A DNA stretch of 64,000 bases from Sipunculus nudus. Its lineage: Eukaryota; Annelida; Sipuncula; Golfingiida; Sipunculidae. The notes beneath the pieces were generated by a model. It made no database searches. It saw only the letters and a program-made list of their open reading frames with translations, and was not told the origin of the DNA. Shown one piece after another: positions 11,692 to 22,466 of this stretch (position 1 is the stretch's first letter; the number at the start of each line of letters is the position of its first letter). The DNA is taken from assembly GCA_026874595.1 (NCBI GenBank), contig CM049310.1:38693558-38757557 (forward strand). The letters run 5' to 3'. The position numbers were made by a program, and so were the translations under genes.

Positions 11692-14244
11692 CTTTTAAAC
11701 CAGTTTACTGTCTGTTCTGAATAAAATATTGGATTGACCGTTTAAAACCATAAATGGTGTATTGCTCTAGTCGCGGCGACCCGGCACGTTTTGGAGATGT
11801 CACTTAGTATACCACGAGTGGATTTTAAATCGGTGAAATATATACGTATAGGCCTACTTTTCGATTCCGTAGCAATAAGAGCAAGGTAGAAACCCCCAGA
11901 AATGTGTAAATTTCGGACGAAACAAAATGAAAAGAATTAGACAGAAAATCAAAACATTAATTAATTGACAATAATTGCAAATTGATTGCTGTTTAAAAAA
12001 TCAAGGAAAATGAGAATTGAATCATCGATATGTTCTCCTTACTAACATACTTACCATGCAGAATTAACCAAATGTATATGTAGTCGTACGACTACCCATC
12101 AATCTAGCCTGTGCTGGTCAATTGCTGTACAAATGCTGGCCCTATAATACCTATGAATGGAGAGGTCTCCCCATGCACAAAAGTACCACCCCGATGGTAT
12201 ATAATCCTTTGAAACAAAAGAAAAAAATGTTTCATTAAAAAGTCATTCATACGTAAACTTGTTAAAATACAAACCAATCAGCCAAGAGATTCAAGATGAA
12301 AACATAATACCTTCCTGGAGTATAATAAAAGCAGCGCCCAAACCAAAGGATAATCCCTGCAGCCAAATTATCAGTATAAGGTTAATATTCTTAATACATC
12401 ATTTAGACAGATTGCAAAAACCCTGATTACTGCCGCTTGCGTATTCTGGTAGATTTATAAACAATCGTGTATATGCGTTTGCAGCCACTTCTTGTCTAAT
12501 GGATTAAGTACCATTTATTGACACCTATGTATGTATAGATTCTTCATTATTTTGTTTAAGGTCGCTCTCCTTTGTCACTCTACTTGCTGGGCTCGGTTTT
12601 CTGATGCTCACGGCCGTCTATCTCCTGGTGGACGTAGCCGATGTATGGAACGGAGCCCCCTTTGTATACGCCGGTGTGTATATAATCAATCACTGTAGTT
12701 CCCACATATCGAACTATGCGTGATAAGCATCCTTTTGCTTAACGCTAGCATTTTGATTAAACAGTTAATACGTACCAGTGCCATCTGGTCATCAACTCCT
12801 GAACTATTCAGCATTTTTTGTTACGAATGTCTGAATCATGCTTCAGTTGTACCTCACCTCACCATGAAATTTACGTGACCTTAAAAGCATATTCATTTCA
12901 TGAATAATCATGAGCATGACTGTTCCGTGCAACCAATCACGTCGCCGATACTGCTGTACACCGTGAGTCACCTGACAATAATTAAATTTGCATAACTGTG
13001 GGGAGCTCTCCCTAACAAAACACGTGTATTCTGTACCAGTTCCCATGTCGACATGTTTCTGGGATATTGTTTGATACAAAGGAGACAGTATGAAATGTTC
13101 CAAGCCGAAGGTCGCAGGAGCCATTCCTCCAACTACCGAGTGAATAATAATGTCTTACCTGTATGGCACGTAATAAGTATGAGACAATCCAAAATATAGC
13201 GAGACGGTTCACAATGACTGTGATATATTTATCAGTGTAGCGATTCCAGTTGATGACGTCAGTCAATGCGACGTCTACGTCATCGACCTTTGTGACGTTA
13301 TTATTGTCCTGTAAACAGCTCTCGCAAGCAAGACCTTCTGTGTTTATGGGGCTAATTTTAATAATTAGTTCAAAAGGGCGGGGTATAAGGGCTCTGGTGG
13401 TGAGGTCAATTGATTCTTCATTATACTGGATTTCCTCGGAGCTTTCTCTTTATTTCATTCATCTAAAATTTTGGACATTATCCTTTTAAATCTCTCCAAC
13501 AAAAAAATCTATGCTTGATTAAAATTCAATATTGACAATATAAGCGATAAGACCCCAAATTCTGCCCGCCTTTGTATATATCAATATACGTCTCACTGAA
13601 TTGACCTATAAACCACAAGCAATATGCTGCGCCCTATTAACCTGATTATTATAATGAGCCCAAAAAACTCCTACACGCTCCTATGTCCATGATTGCGACA
13701 GCTGCTTACAAAAATGTCACAAAAGTCGATGAAGTATGACGTCGCATTGACTGACGTCATCAACTGGAATCGGTATTCTGTCTTGATAAATATATCGCAG
13801 TCATTGTGAACTGTGTTGTCATATTTTGGATCATTTGTCTCATACGAATTACGTGCCAGGTGAGACATTATCATTCACTCGGTAATCGGAGGAATGGCTC
13901 CTGCAACCTTTGGCCTAAAACGTTTTATACTGTCTCCTTTGTATAAAAAAAATCCCAGAAAACATGCTGACATGAGTTTTATTTTAAAGTTATGGCTCCT
14001 AAATCTTGGTAATATGTTATTGTTTAGTAACACTTTTATAACACCTAGCATTTTCTTCTTACTTTCAGGGATGAATCCACTCATTGTATACGTGAGCCAT
14101 AGTCTTTTCAACAGCCGTTTTCCGGTGAGATGGAGAATGCCTGATCGCCACGGGCCCCAGCTGTTCATGGCATTATGGGGATCAGGGATCCTCCTACTGC
14201 TTGCTTACATAATGCACCGGAAGCGGATATACGTCACGGCATAA
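952..14244 (+). CDS. HGSNAT: Heparan-alpha-glucosaminide N-acetyltransferase, C-terminal part (10 exons)
   Basis: This multi-pass lysosomal membrane enzyme moves acetyl from cytosolic acetyl-CoA to terminal glucosamine of heparan sulfate (family knowledge). Exons: 952-1059, 1713-1855, 3153-3271, 3677-3798, 4918-5044, 8865-8951, 10152-10226, 10955-11025, 12561-12673, 14069-14244. Phases agree throughout and give 379 residues ending in VTA and a TAA stop. The human protein is over 600 residues, so the N-terminal part is missing. The first exon reads [18 protein letters not shown], the family signature; its His matches the histidine proposed as catalytic. Further family blocks are [14 protein letters not shown], a luminal loop with FNCT (N-glycosylation sequon), [11 protein letters not shown], and the last helices from [11 protein letters not shown]. 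Hydrophobic helices alternate with short loops. The donor of the 4918-5044 exon is GC, not GT. A poly(A) signal lies at 14356. Identity is firm; exon edges are by eye. Confidence 0.93.
1868..2640. repeat. Impure CAT/CGT trinucleotide array in an HGSNAT intron
   Basis: About 770 bp of ATC and GTC triplets (ATG/GAC on the other strand) begin only about a dozen bases after the splice donor at 1856-1857. They give false homopolymer open frames (His, Ser, Ile, Val, Met, Asp) on both strands. The end grades into CAGCAG and ATCAGC. It is an intron satellite, not coding sequence. Confidence 0.95.
4205..4460. repeat. Dispersed repeat with CCCCC/GGGGG hairpin and GTCTGTCC run
   Basis: A short hairpin (TGTCCCCC near 4230 pairing with GGGGGACA near 4251) is followed by a GTCTGTCTGTCC/GTCCGTCC run and an AT-rich body. 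Repeats of this style are common in marine invertebrate genomes. It lies in the HGSNAT intron between 3798 and 4918. The edges are uncertain. Confidence 0.55.
5595..8768. repeat. 3.1-kb minisatellite, ~25-26-bp unit, in an HGSNAT intron
   Basis: More than 100 imperfect copies of a unit close to ATTTTGTACCAGGTGAAATA (plus TCAGG) fill most of the intron between 5044 and 8865. Variants swap GTGAAATATC with GTGTAATATC and GTACC with GTTCC. Some stretches form longer repeats, for example around 7290-7560 against 7640-7990. Open frames inside it ([12 protein letters not shown]) come from the periodic sequence and are not genes. Confidence 0.95.
11605..11694. repeat. (TA)n microsatellite
   Basis: Three TA runs separated by short breaks lie in the HGSNAT intron between 11025 and 12561. 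The rest of that intron shows nothing I can name. Confidence 0.9.
13051..13972. repeat. Inverted repeat (arms ~280 bp) in the last HGSNAT intron
   Basis: The left arm (about 13051-13328) is, with mismatches and small gaps, the reverse complement of the right arm (about 13692-13972). A ~360-bp spacer separates them. Shared landmarks are GATGACGTCAGTCAATGCGA on both arms in opposite orientation, and TACAAAGGAGACAGTAT. The right arm ends about 95 bp before the acceptor of the final exon at 14069. It could be a foldback transposon or an inverted duplication. I did not find clean terminal repeats. Confidence 0.8.
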
Positions 14245-14355
14245 TAGGAAGCACCATGTTTGGTTTGAAAAAAAGGGTAGTATATGTAATAGTCAATAAT
14301 GAATGTTAACTATGAAGATGGCTCCAGAATATTGAGACACTAGGTTTGTTAAGTC

Positions 14356-14361
14356 AATAAA
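14356..14361 (+). promoter_or_regulatory. Poly(A) signal of the HGSNAT-like gene
   Basis: AATAAA lies 112 bp after the TAA stop, followed by TTTAAAA and a T-rich stretch. It fits a short 3' UTR. Confidence 0.6.
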
Positions 14362-15250
14362 GTGACACTTTAAAAACTCTTGCTGTTTATACCGTTTATG
14401 TTCTTTATATGGAATTGGTTTATAAGTGTATAGAAAAAGCATACAGTATAAGATGACAAACTTAAAAAATATATTAGATTTTAAAGTGTACTTTCGGAGA
14501 AAAAAAAAACATTTGTTACAAAGGTTTATTGTTTGTTCTTCTAAGCCGTAGAACACATAATATGTATCAACAAGGGGATTATCCAATTTAATGTTTTAAA
14601 CTGATGCATTAAAAGTTTTAAAATAATAATTTCTCAAATAGCAATGTCCTTTAAAATGCCTAACAAAATTTATTAAGTTTAGAGTCCTTATTTTATTTAC
14701 TGAAACGTTATATATAGATATTTTAATGTCTATCCCCAAACAATATCGATTATAAATTGGTTAAAGTCATCTTACAAAAATAGTGGAAGGACATTTTTTA
14801 AATACATGCATTTGTAAGAAACATATGCATAAATTAAAAATATGTTTGACGTATACTTTTTGAAAAATATTGATTTTTTTTAATTGATTTAAAAACATCT
14901 TACAAATCCAATTGGGACAAATTTTCCTTCATCTCAGGTTAAAAAGACCTTAAATGTTAGTATAAAGGTAATACTTTATACCTCCATTGTAAATTGTAGA
15001 GCGAAAATGTTTAATCATGTAAACTTATCCCTTAGAACCCTTAATGAAAACATACGGAATAAATAAGTTGAATAAGGTTCATGAAATCCAAATGTATTGT
15101 AATCATATAACATAAAAGTGATTATGATTATTCACAGGCTGTTTCCCGTAGCATCGTATCATTCTTATAGCATTTTAACAGTTGTAATAACGTGCACTTG
15201 TAAACGAGCTATACGAATAAGACAAAATGACACCTCAGGTGATTGCATTA
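14362..15250. other. AT-rich intergenic DNA
   Basis: This lies between HGSNAT and P450-A. I see no coding exon, RNA gene or named repeat. Confidence 0.5.
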
Positions 15251-15254
15251 TTGT

Positions 15255-15660
15255 TATTATCAAATTTCATGATTAAAGGGGCCCATCACCTATCTGACCT
15301 TTATGAACTAAAGGTAATCCCTTTGAGTTTTTGTTAAAATAAACAAGAAAACGAGGATATAACCACACACAAGCTGTTTGTTTGTTTATATCATCATGTT
15401 TATAATATGTAAAGGCCCGCTAAAATTAATATTTCTACGTCCGCATATATGCTGCCTACCACTTTAGGTAATATGTTGTTGTCAACATTGCTGTATTTAT
15501 AAACCTGATGTTGACAAACATTTTTCATACATCCTTCACGAGGAAGTTATTTAAAAATTTCACAACCAAAATGACCCTTAGATCATTAATATATACACAG
15601 AGGAAGCCAGAAATCACATATTTTTTTTTCTTTCAATAGGTAAGTGAAAGGGCACCGTTA
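15255..15660. repeat. Dispersed repeat X, copy 1
   Basis: About 400 bp matches 31432-31870 in the same orientation. Shared blocks include CACCTATCTGACCTTT, GTTTATATCA and ATTAATATATACACAGAGGA. It sits just upstream of the P450-A promoter. It is either a transposon fragment or part of the local duplication. Confidence 0.7.
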
Positions 15661-15942
15661 AAATATCACGAAACATTTATGGTTTTAATTCTGAATTCAA
15701 TTAACCTTTCAATACTGACAGAGCAAAGTGTAACCGTGTTAATGATAATAGAAGGTCAATTTCACTAGATCAGTAGATAAAGCCTGAGCGATCTGAAATT
15801 CCGGCGCCCCGAAATTGGATACAAGTCAAGGGGCTCGAGATGGTTAGACACAGAAGATGGCACACTTACACATGAAGAACAGGAAATAGATTTAGGCTGA
15901 CGGTTCGCGCGTCAGAGTTTTTGCGAGAGAGCCACATGACTG

Positions 15943-15952
15943 ATATATATTA
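15943..15952 (+). promoter_or_regulatory. Candidate TATA box of P450-A
   Basis: ATATATATTA followed by TGGCGGG lies about 190 bp before the chosen ATG. This suggests transcription starting near 15975. It is based only on sequence and position. Confidence 0.4.
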
Positions 15953-16142
15953 TGGCGGGTGGCTCATCTTCTCACCGACACAGACTGTAGATATTAATTA
16001 ACTAGAAGTAACTGAGCTTTGTATTTTACATACTGACTTGTGCAGCCAAGTCAATGTTCATAACACACAGCATGTGCACAGATAGTCTACTCATAAATGT
16101 ATCGTGCGGAGGGAAAGCACTTTGTTTCGTTTTCATTTAAAC

Positions 16143-19100
16143 ATGCTGACCACCGCAGTATTGGGCTTGCTGGTTTTTCTGTTTGCTCGGTGGTACTTTC
16201 GACGACCATCTGGCCTGCCGCCCGGTCCAGCTAGGTTTCCCTTTGTTGGTTCACCGCATGTGTATTTGGGTGATTTACGTAGGAAACTAACAGACCTTAG
16301 GAAACTATATGGAGATGTATCTACCGTGTATTTTGGAGAGACAGTTGTAGTTGTGTTGAATGGGTTGGACACTATAAGGGACGCACTTCAAAAACAAGAG
16401 TTGACGGAACGGCCAGATACGTTCTATCGCTGTGAAGTATGCAAAAAGTTAGGTAAGACAATTTCTATTTCACCTGAATCTCTATAAAAACGTAACTGAT
16501 GGAAACTCTGATTTATTTTAAGCTTGTTGAACTTTATTTAGGTAAACTTTATTTCTTTTACATGGATTGTACAAAGAGTAAGAATAACTAATGCTAAGCA
16601 CTCTACTTGGGATAGATGTTGGTTGGCGCCAGTCTTTGGACCATCCTAGGCCCCAGCTGTTAATAAACTACAAGTAACTGAGCTCCCTTGGTTTTATGCT
16701 GGCTTGTGCAGCCAAGTGTACGTATAAATCAAACAGCATGTGTATCGCTTCAGTCTGCTCCTAAATGTATATTGTGATGGGATGGAAGCACTTTTCGTTT
16801 CGTTTTCCGTTACAAACATTCTTGTCACTACCTAAACTGTTTAGGATTGCTTTTTTTTATTTGCATATTACAAAAAAAGAGTAAAAAAGACAGATCATGA
16901 ACGAAATATATTTTAGCTGAACGAGTTATTTCTTGGTTCAGTATTAAGAAGTAGTATTAATATGTGTATGACGAATCACAAGAAAATCGAGACCTTGAAT
17001 ATTACCTCAAGTTCTATATTGACTGTTTTTTTAGGCATTTCCATCATCGGGGTAAATAATAATTACTGGTAAAATAGGTAAAATAAAACATATAAGAAAT
17101 ACAACAATATAACATGTCAAGAAAACGCACATGCTGTTTGGGAAGGCCCAAGTAAAATAAACTACTGTAAGTTTAGAACACCTTGATCATGAATAACGCC
17201 ATTGCCATTTGTAATTTCTCATTACCTGGATCTACAACTATTAATGGCTCCGTTATATTGACTTAATAGTATATGTTTAAATTCTGATGCGACAATCATT
17301 GTGAAAAATTTACATTTCGATGTTTTCCCAGGAGTCGGGCAGGGCTCAAATTGGCAGCCCATGCGAATGTTAAGTATCAGAGCGATGAAGAAGTTTGGAA
17401 TGGGTGGTCAAGTAGCTGAGGAGAAGATAGTCAGCGAGACAGAAAAGCTTGTCCAAGAATTGCACGAATGTGACGGACGGACCATAAATCCGGAACAGCA
17501 TATCATTAATCTTTCATTTAATATCATATGTTCTGTAATCGTGAGTGAAAACCTTTCATCCAGAGATGAAACGTTTAAACACTATATCAAAGACATGAAA
17601 ACCATCTTCAAATGCGCTGAAGGATTGAGTCTGTTGACCCCATTTCCTTGGTTAAAATGGCTCCCTGGTGACCCATTTGGATTTTATAGAGCTAAAGCAC
17701 GCTATAGTGACATGGTTACTTATCATGAAAAGATTTGGAAGCAACACAAACAAACAAGAACGGAACAATGTCCCCGTGATGTTGTGGATTTTTTCATCGA
17801 ACAACAAGAAAAAGCAAAGAAAGTTGGAAGGCACCGGTACGAAGGTAAGATAACGTCCTTCAAACATCAAAGGAAACCACGGTGTAAAACATCAAAGGAA
17901 ACCGAGGTGTTAACGTCCCTCAAACATAAAAGGAAACCCCTGTGTTTACGGCCCTCAAACATCAAAGTTACCCCGTTGTTAATGTCCCTCAAACATCAAA
18001 GTAAACGCCGATGCTAACTTCCCTCAAACATAAAAAGAAACCGGTGTTGACGTCCCTTAAACATCAAAGGAAACCTCGGTGCTAATGTCCCTCAGACATA
18101 AAAGAAAGCCCCGGTGTTGACGTCCCTCAAACGTCAAAGGAAACACTGGTGTTGACGTCCCTTAAACATCGAAGGAAACCCCTGTGCTAATGTCCCTCAG
18201 ACATAAAAGAAAGCCCCGGTGGTGACGTCCCTCAAACATCAAAGGAAACACCTTTGTTAACGTCCCTCAAACATCAAAGAAAACCCCGGTGCTAATGTCC
18301 CTAAAATATAAAAGGAAACCCTGGTGTTAACGTCCCTTAAACATCAAAGGAAACCCCGGTGCTAATGTCCCTCAGACATAAAAGAAAGTCCCGGTGTTGA
18401 CGTCCCTCAAACATCAAAGGAAACACCTTTGTTAACGTCCTTCAAACATCAAAGGAAACCCCGGTGCTAATGTCCCTAAAATATAAAAGGAAACCCTGGT
18501 GTTAACGTCCTTCAAACATCAAAGGAAACCCCGGTGCTAACGTCCCTAAAACATCAAAGAACCCCGGTGTTGACGTCCCTCAGACATCAAAGAAAACCCC
18601 GGTGTTAACATCCCTAAAACATCAATGTAAAACCTCAATGTAACCTTCAAGCAAACTCCATTTCAGATCACCCACCCGATAAGCTTATAAAAATTTCAGA
18701 CTCCTAGAGATAGCCTTAATTTAAGGTTATCCATATATTGTGCAGACTACCGTGCCCTCTCCCTTCCGATTATTCCAAATGAAATATTCCTATGCTTTTA
18801 ATTCGTGATATGATAATGGGATTAGGACACGTGAACGATGAAAGATTAAAAAACTAGAATATCGATATCTGAAAGGTAAAATAAAAGTTACAAAATACCA
18901 ATGATATGATTAATTAAACTGAATCCTGCACTGAAAAAAAAAGCGCGTGACTGATTGCGTACATATGAAGAAAATATAAGATTAATCCTAACTTGGGAAA
19001 TACAGAAGAAAGAATCACACTATTTAAGTAAACAAGTTTTTGAGAGCAAATCTGAGATCATAAGATTTTATAGATTTTAACTTACCCCGAGGATTATCTG

Positions 19101-19889
19101 AAATCGATGTCAATATACCCGGATAAACATTAGTTTTAGATGATTTCATACCCGATGATTACATCATCCGAATAGTGGGTTATCTTATTACACTACACCG
19201 GTCTTGATGCAATTAACTGTCAGTTATAAAGCTCATTATAGTTGAAGGAACATAATACCAGATGTTTGTTTGGCTTATGTTTTATGTGTATGGACGACAG
19301 AACCTGAGTTAACTGATTAGAAATCATAAAGATAAAGTTGTCAGATAAGTCATAACTTGCTTGAAATAAGTGCAAGATTTACTTTAAACGCAGTTGGAAC
19401 ATAATACGGTAAATGAGGGTTTAGAGGATGTAAATAGTATTATTAATCGAAGAGCATTTCATCCTCAGAGCCTGACCTTTTTGCCACGGCACATGATTTA
19501 GTGCTGGCCGGTACGGAAACAAGTTCCTCTACTTTACGCTGGGGTATCCTGTACCTGATAAGGTACCCAGAAGTCCAGAGGGAACTCCAGGAGGAAGTGG
19601 ACCGTTACCTAGGAAACGATGGCCTTCCAACATACTCGATGCGGCCAGAAATTCCTAAAATGGAAGCTTTTGTATTGGAGGTAGGTCAGGAAAACACTCG
19701 AGGCAAGGGTTAAACTACTGTGTAGGTCTTAAAATGTTCAGTTTCCCTTAATTCTCCTTACATTAGGCAGACAATAAAAAAGGTTGGCTTCTGACGTAAA
19801 ATTTGACCACCCGCGTCAAATTATTTTATTTTGATTTTCAGTAGGAAATCACTGATATTTAGCCCCATTCTCTCGGCCTTTCGTTTCTT

Positions 19890-19952
<63 letters not shown>

Positions 19953-22465
19953 ATGGTAGGGCTTATACACAGAAAAGTCGGTTCACTGACGGTGGGAATC
20001 GAACCCATATCGGATCTGCTGCATATCGGAAATCAGAAATCGGAAGATCATGTGTTCGATTCCCACCGTCAGTGAACCGACTTTTCTGTGTATGCAGTTT
20101 CCATCTATAAACAGTTAGCCAGCATGGCTATTCATACATCTATATATAGTATATGCAGCACACCATATTAGGCCATTAGTTCTCCCTGCTGCATCAAAGT
20201 TGCCGTGCCGACACACGTAGTGGATGAGACTATGACGTCACTACCGTGACGTCACTTCGCTGATTCCTAAAAAATTGTGATAATACAAGGAGGGGAAGGG
20301 AATCTGTCGTAGCTAAGTGGTAAGGCCACGGACCGGATATCGGGTGATCGTGGGTTCGATTCCCACCGTCAGTGAACCGACTTTTCTGTGTATACAATTT
20401 CCATCTATAAACAATGAACCAGTATGGCAATGCATACATACATACATACATACATACATCTGGCAATTCAGAACTCCTCCCTTAATCAGGATTTACCCTG
20501 CTCTGTTGTAATACATTTCATCTCAACCTTTTAACAATGGGTATAAGATATGTTTTTTTATGACCAGTAGTAGCACAGGAATCATTATATTATACACGGT
20601 ATATTTGAAAAGCACAGTGCTCTAGCTGATGGGCGCCTACTTGACGTATATATAAATAACTTCCAAAACATAATAAATTTCCTTTTAAAGTGTCATCGCC
20701 TTGGAGACGTGGTGCCGTTCAGTTTGACACATGCACCGAACGAGGACATCACCATCAATGGTTACAGCATTCCTAAAGGTACGATGGTTTTACCTAATCT
20801 ACATGGAGTGCTCTATGACCCGGAGCTTTGGGATGACCCGGAAAAGTTCCGACCGTGGCGCTTCCTGGCGGAGGATGGCACAATTAATACTGACCTTGCC
20901 TACAACGTCATCGCATTTGGTGGAGGCAAGTATACCACGGATCACGTTCACTAGAAATCCAAAGTTTCGTTAATTTGACACAGGAGACCATCAGTAATGC
21001 ATTCAATTAAATAATGATGTGGTGGTAGGTTCATTATAGTTGACTGATAATGTATGTTATCAAAAACTGATAAAAAGACCACATGTTTACGGAAACATTT
21101 CTTCAATTCAACGCCTATATGGAGTTAAATACTTATCCATGACCTATGCAGTTTATGAGTCGGCAAAATGTAATATAAAATTAGTTTTAATCTGGCATAA
21201 AATAGTTTGATAAAGCTTTTTCTTGCAGCTGTGTATAAACATTTTTTTCTTAAACCAAGGGGTACTTTCTAAAGGAAACTTACATTAAAAATTAAAGTAT
21301 CAGCTAGCTTAGGTTAAAATACAGGTCACCATAATATTGTTAAGTTTCTAATATTCTGTGAACACTGAATTTACATCAAAGGATATATACTATGTTAAAC
21401 TTAGTAAAAAAAACAAATTCTTAACAAACATCTTAAGTGGTAATAAATGAAAATATAACTATTAAAATAAGGTAAATATTTGCAAAATACAGTTCTCATT
21501 ACGTCAGTCACTTAACATATTAGTTATGGATAATATCTGAACAAATGATTTGTCAAACATAAGATTTGTTGAAAAGGCTCTTCGATTTTTATACATGCAG
21601 GGTATCATATGCAAATAACATTGTTTTACATACAAACATCCAGATAGGTAAACGTGTGAATAAAATGGTTTATTTAAAAACAATATTACATATTATAAAA
21701 TGTTATTTGTTATATTTTATTGTATATGTTTGTATATTTTAAAGTATTAATTTTCTTCTCTTCCATCTCGAAAAAGAAGTAGTTTAGGATTTAAGTTCTT
21801 CAGGCCCATTTCTTCGCCAATCAAAAAAACTTTTTTGTATAGATATTCCAAACATTGTATTAAGAATACTTGTTGCCTCCACCGGGAGGGTATGGGTTCA
21901 TCCCCGTTCGTATGTGGGTATGTTTGTTGACAGCATAACACACGCAGACATGAACGGAATCTCATGAAATTCTCATGAAATTTTCAGGCAATTTTGTGTA
22001 TGGGCCAAGAAAGAATCGATAAGAATTTATTTTTGATCCGGCACATGCTCAGGATTCATTGATGCATTCAAAGAATATTCACAAATGTACAGTCATTAAT
22101 GAAAAACGGGAATACGGAACGAATAAGTGAATGCTCACATGGTTGTATTGCTTAGAATGCAGATTCTAGTTAAATATGAATTGCGTAGAAGACTTTTAAT
22201 ATATAGCATTGTAAAGCATTCTGAGGGCTTTAGTATAGCTTCAGAATCGTCGGAATGATTATACTGTCTTGTTTCAGGAAGGAGAACATGCCTTGGGGAA
22301 TCCTTGGCCAGAATGGAGCTGTTTCTGGTTTTTTGCCGCCTTTTGCAGAAGTTCTCATTCTTTGCACCAAACGGAAAAGATCCATTTGCGGTCACAGGAC
22401 ACAGTGGTTTAACACGTTCCCCAAAACCATATGAAGTGCTTGTTGAACGAAGAACCGTAAAATAA
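16143..22465 (+). CDS. Cytochrome P450-A, CYP2-clan-like, 5 exons, 485 aa
   Basis: Heme-thiolate monooxygenase expected in the ER membrane. Exons: 16143-16452, 17332-17844, 19469-19680, 20691-20925, 22278-22465; 1458 nt, all phases agree. The ATG at 16143 is chosen because P450-B starts at the same residue (MLTT). The N-terminus is a membrane anchor (about residues 5-19), then RR and the PPGP hinge (26-29). The oxygen-binding I-helix motif AGTETS is at 288-293, ExxR (E345 C H R348) spans an exon junction, the PERF-like motif reads PWRF (400-403), and the heme loop FGGGRRTCLG has Cys428. Exon 4 ends at a GC donor (GCAAGT). Intron 2 holds a 35-bp minisatellite that starts at the donor; intron 3 holds SINEs. 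Five exons recall vertebrate CYP2U1 and CYP2R1, but the subfamily and substrate cannot be told. All key motifs are intact, so I think it works. Confidence 0.93.
16660..16840 (+). pseudogene. Decayed copy of the P450-A 5' UTR and start of exon 1, inside intron 1
   Basis: The sequence repeats 15995-16175: AAGTAACTGAGCT, GGCTTGTGCAGCCAAGT, CAGCATGTG, then the GTTTCGTTTTC just before the start codon. The start region is decayed (ACATTCTTG replaces ACATGCTGA) and no useful frame remains. It is a fossil of a tandem duplication of the P450 5' end. Confidence 0.65.
17848..18650. repeat. ~35-bp minisatellite in P450-A intron 2
   Basis: About 23 copies of a unit built from ACATCAAAGGAAACCCCGGT plus GTTAACGTCCCTCAA start at the exon 2 donor (17845) itself. 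In the second half a five-unit block of about 175 bp repeats (compare 18196 and 18371). Reading on from exon 2 without splicing adds 57 codons of repeat-coded Lys/Arg-rich sequence before a stop at 18015-18017. The rest of the intron (18651-19468) shows nothing else. Confidence 0.93.
19890..19948. repeat. (TA)n microsatellite
   Basis: Nearly pure TA run in P450-A intron 3, next to the inverted SINE pieces. Confidence 0.9.
19966..20092. repeat. Inverted pair of SINE fragments (hairpin)
   Basis: The left arm 19966-20008 and right arm 20050-20092 are reverse complements with one mismatch in 43 bases, around a 41-bp spacer. Both carry GTTCGATTCCCACCGTCAGT, the B-box part of the SINE at 20295. 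They form a head-to-head pair able to make a strong hairpin. Confidence 0.85.
20295..20458 (+). mobile_element. tRNA-derived SINE
   Basis: An A-box-like TAGCTAAGTGG at 20310-20320 and a B-box GGTTCGATTCC at 20353-20363 have tRNA-like spacing. A non-tRNA body (CCGACTTTTCTGTGTATA...) and a CATA tail (about 20434-20458) follow. The body is shared with the inverted fragments at 19966-20092, and the 3' part after 20092 is also shared, so the element is repeated locally. Confidence 0.75.
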
Positions 22466-22466
22466 A
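22461..22466 (+). promoter_or_regulatory. AATAAA overlapping the P450-A stop codon
   Basis: The hexamer overlaps the TAA stop (22463-22465). If used, the 3' UTR would be only a few bases to tens of bases long. The true signal may lie further downstream, so this is weak. Confidence 0.25.

Noticed and set aside
20305-20375. Possible tRNA gene
   Set aside because: A and B boxes are present but the fold ends are poor, and the body is repeated with a CATA tail, so it is a SINE.
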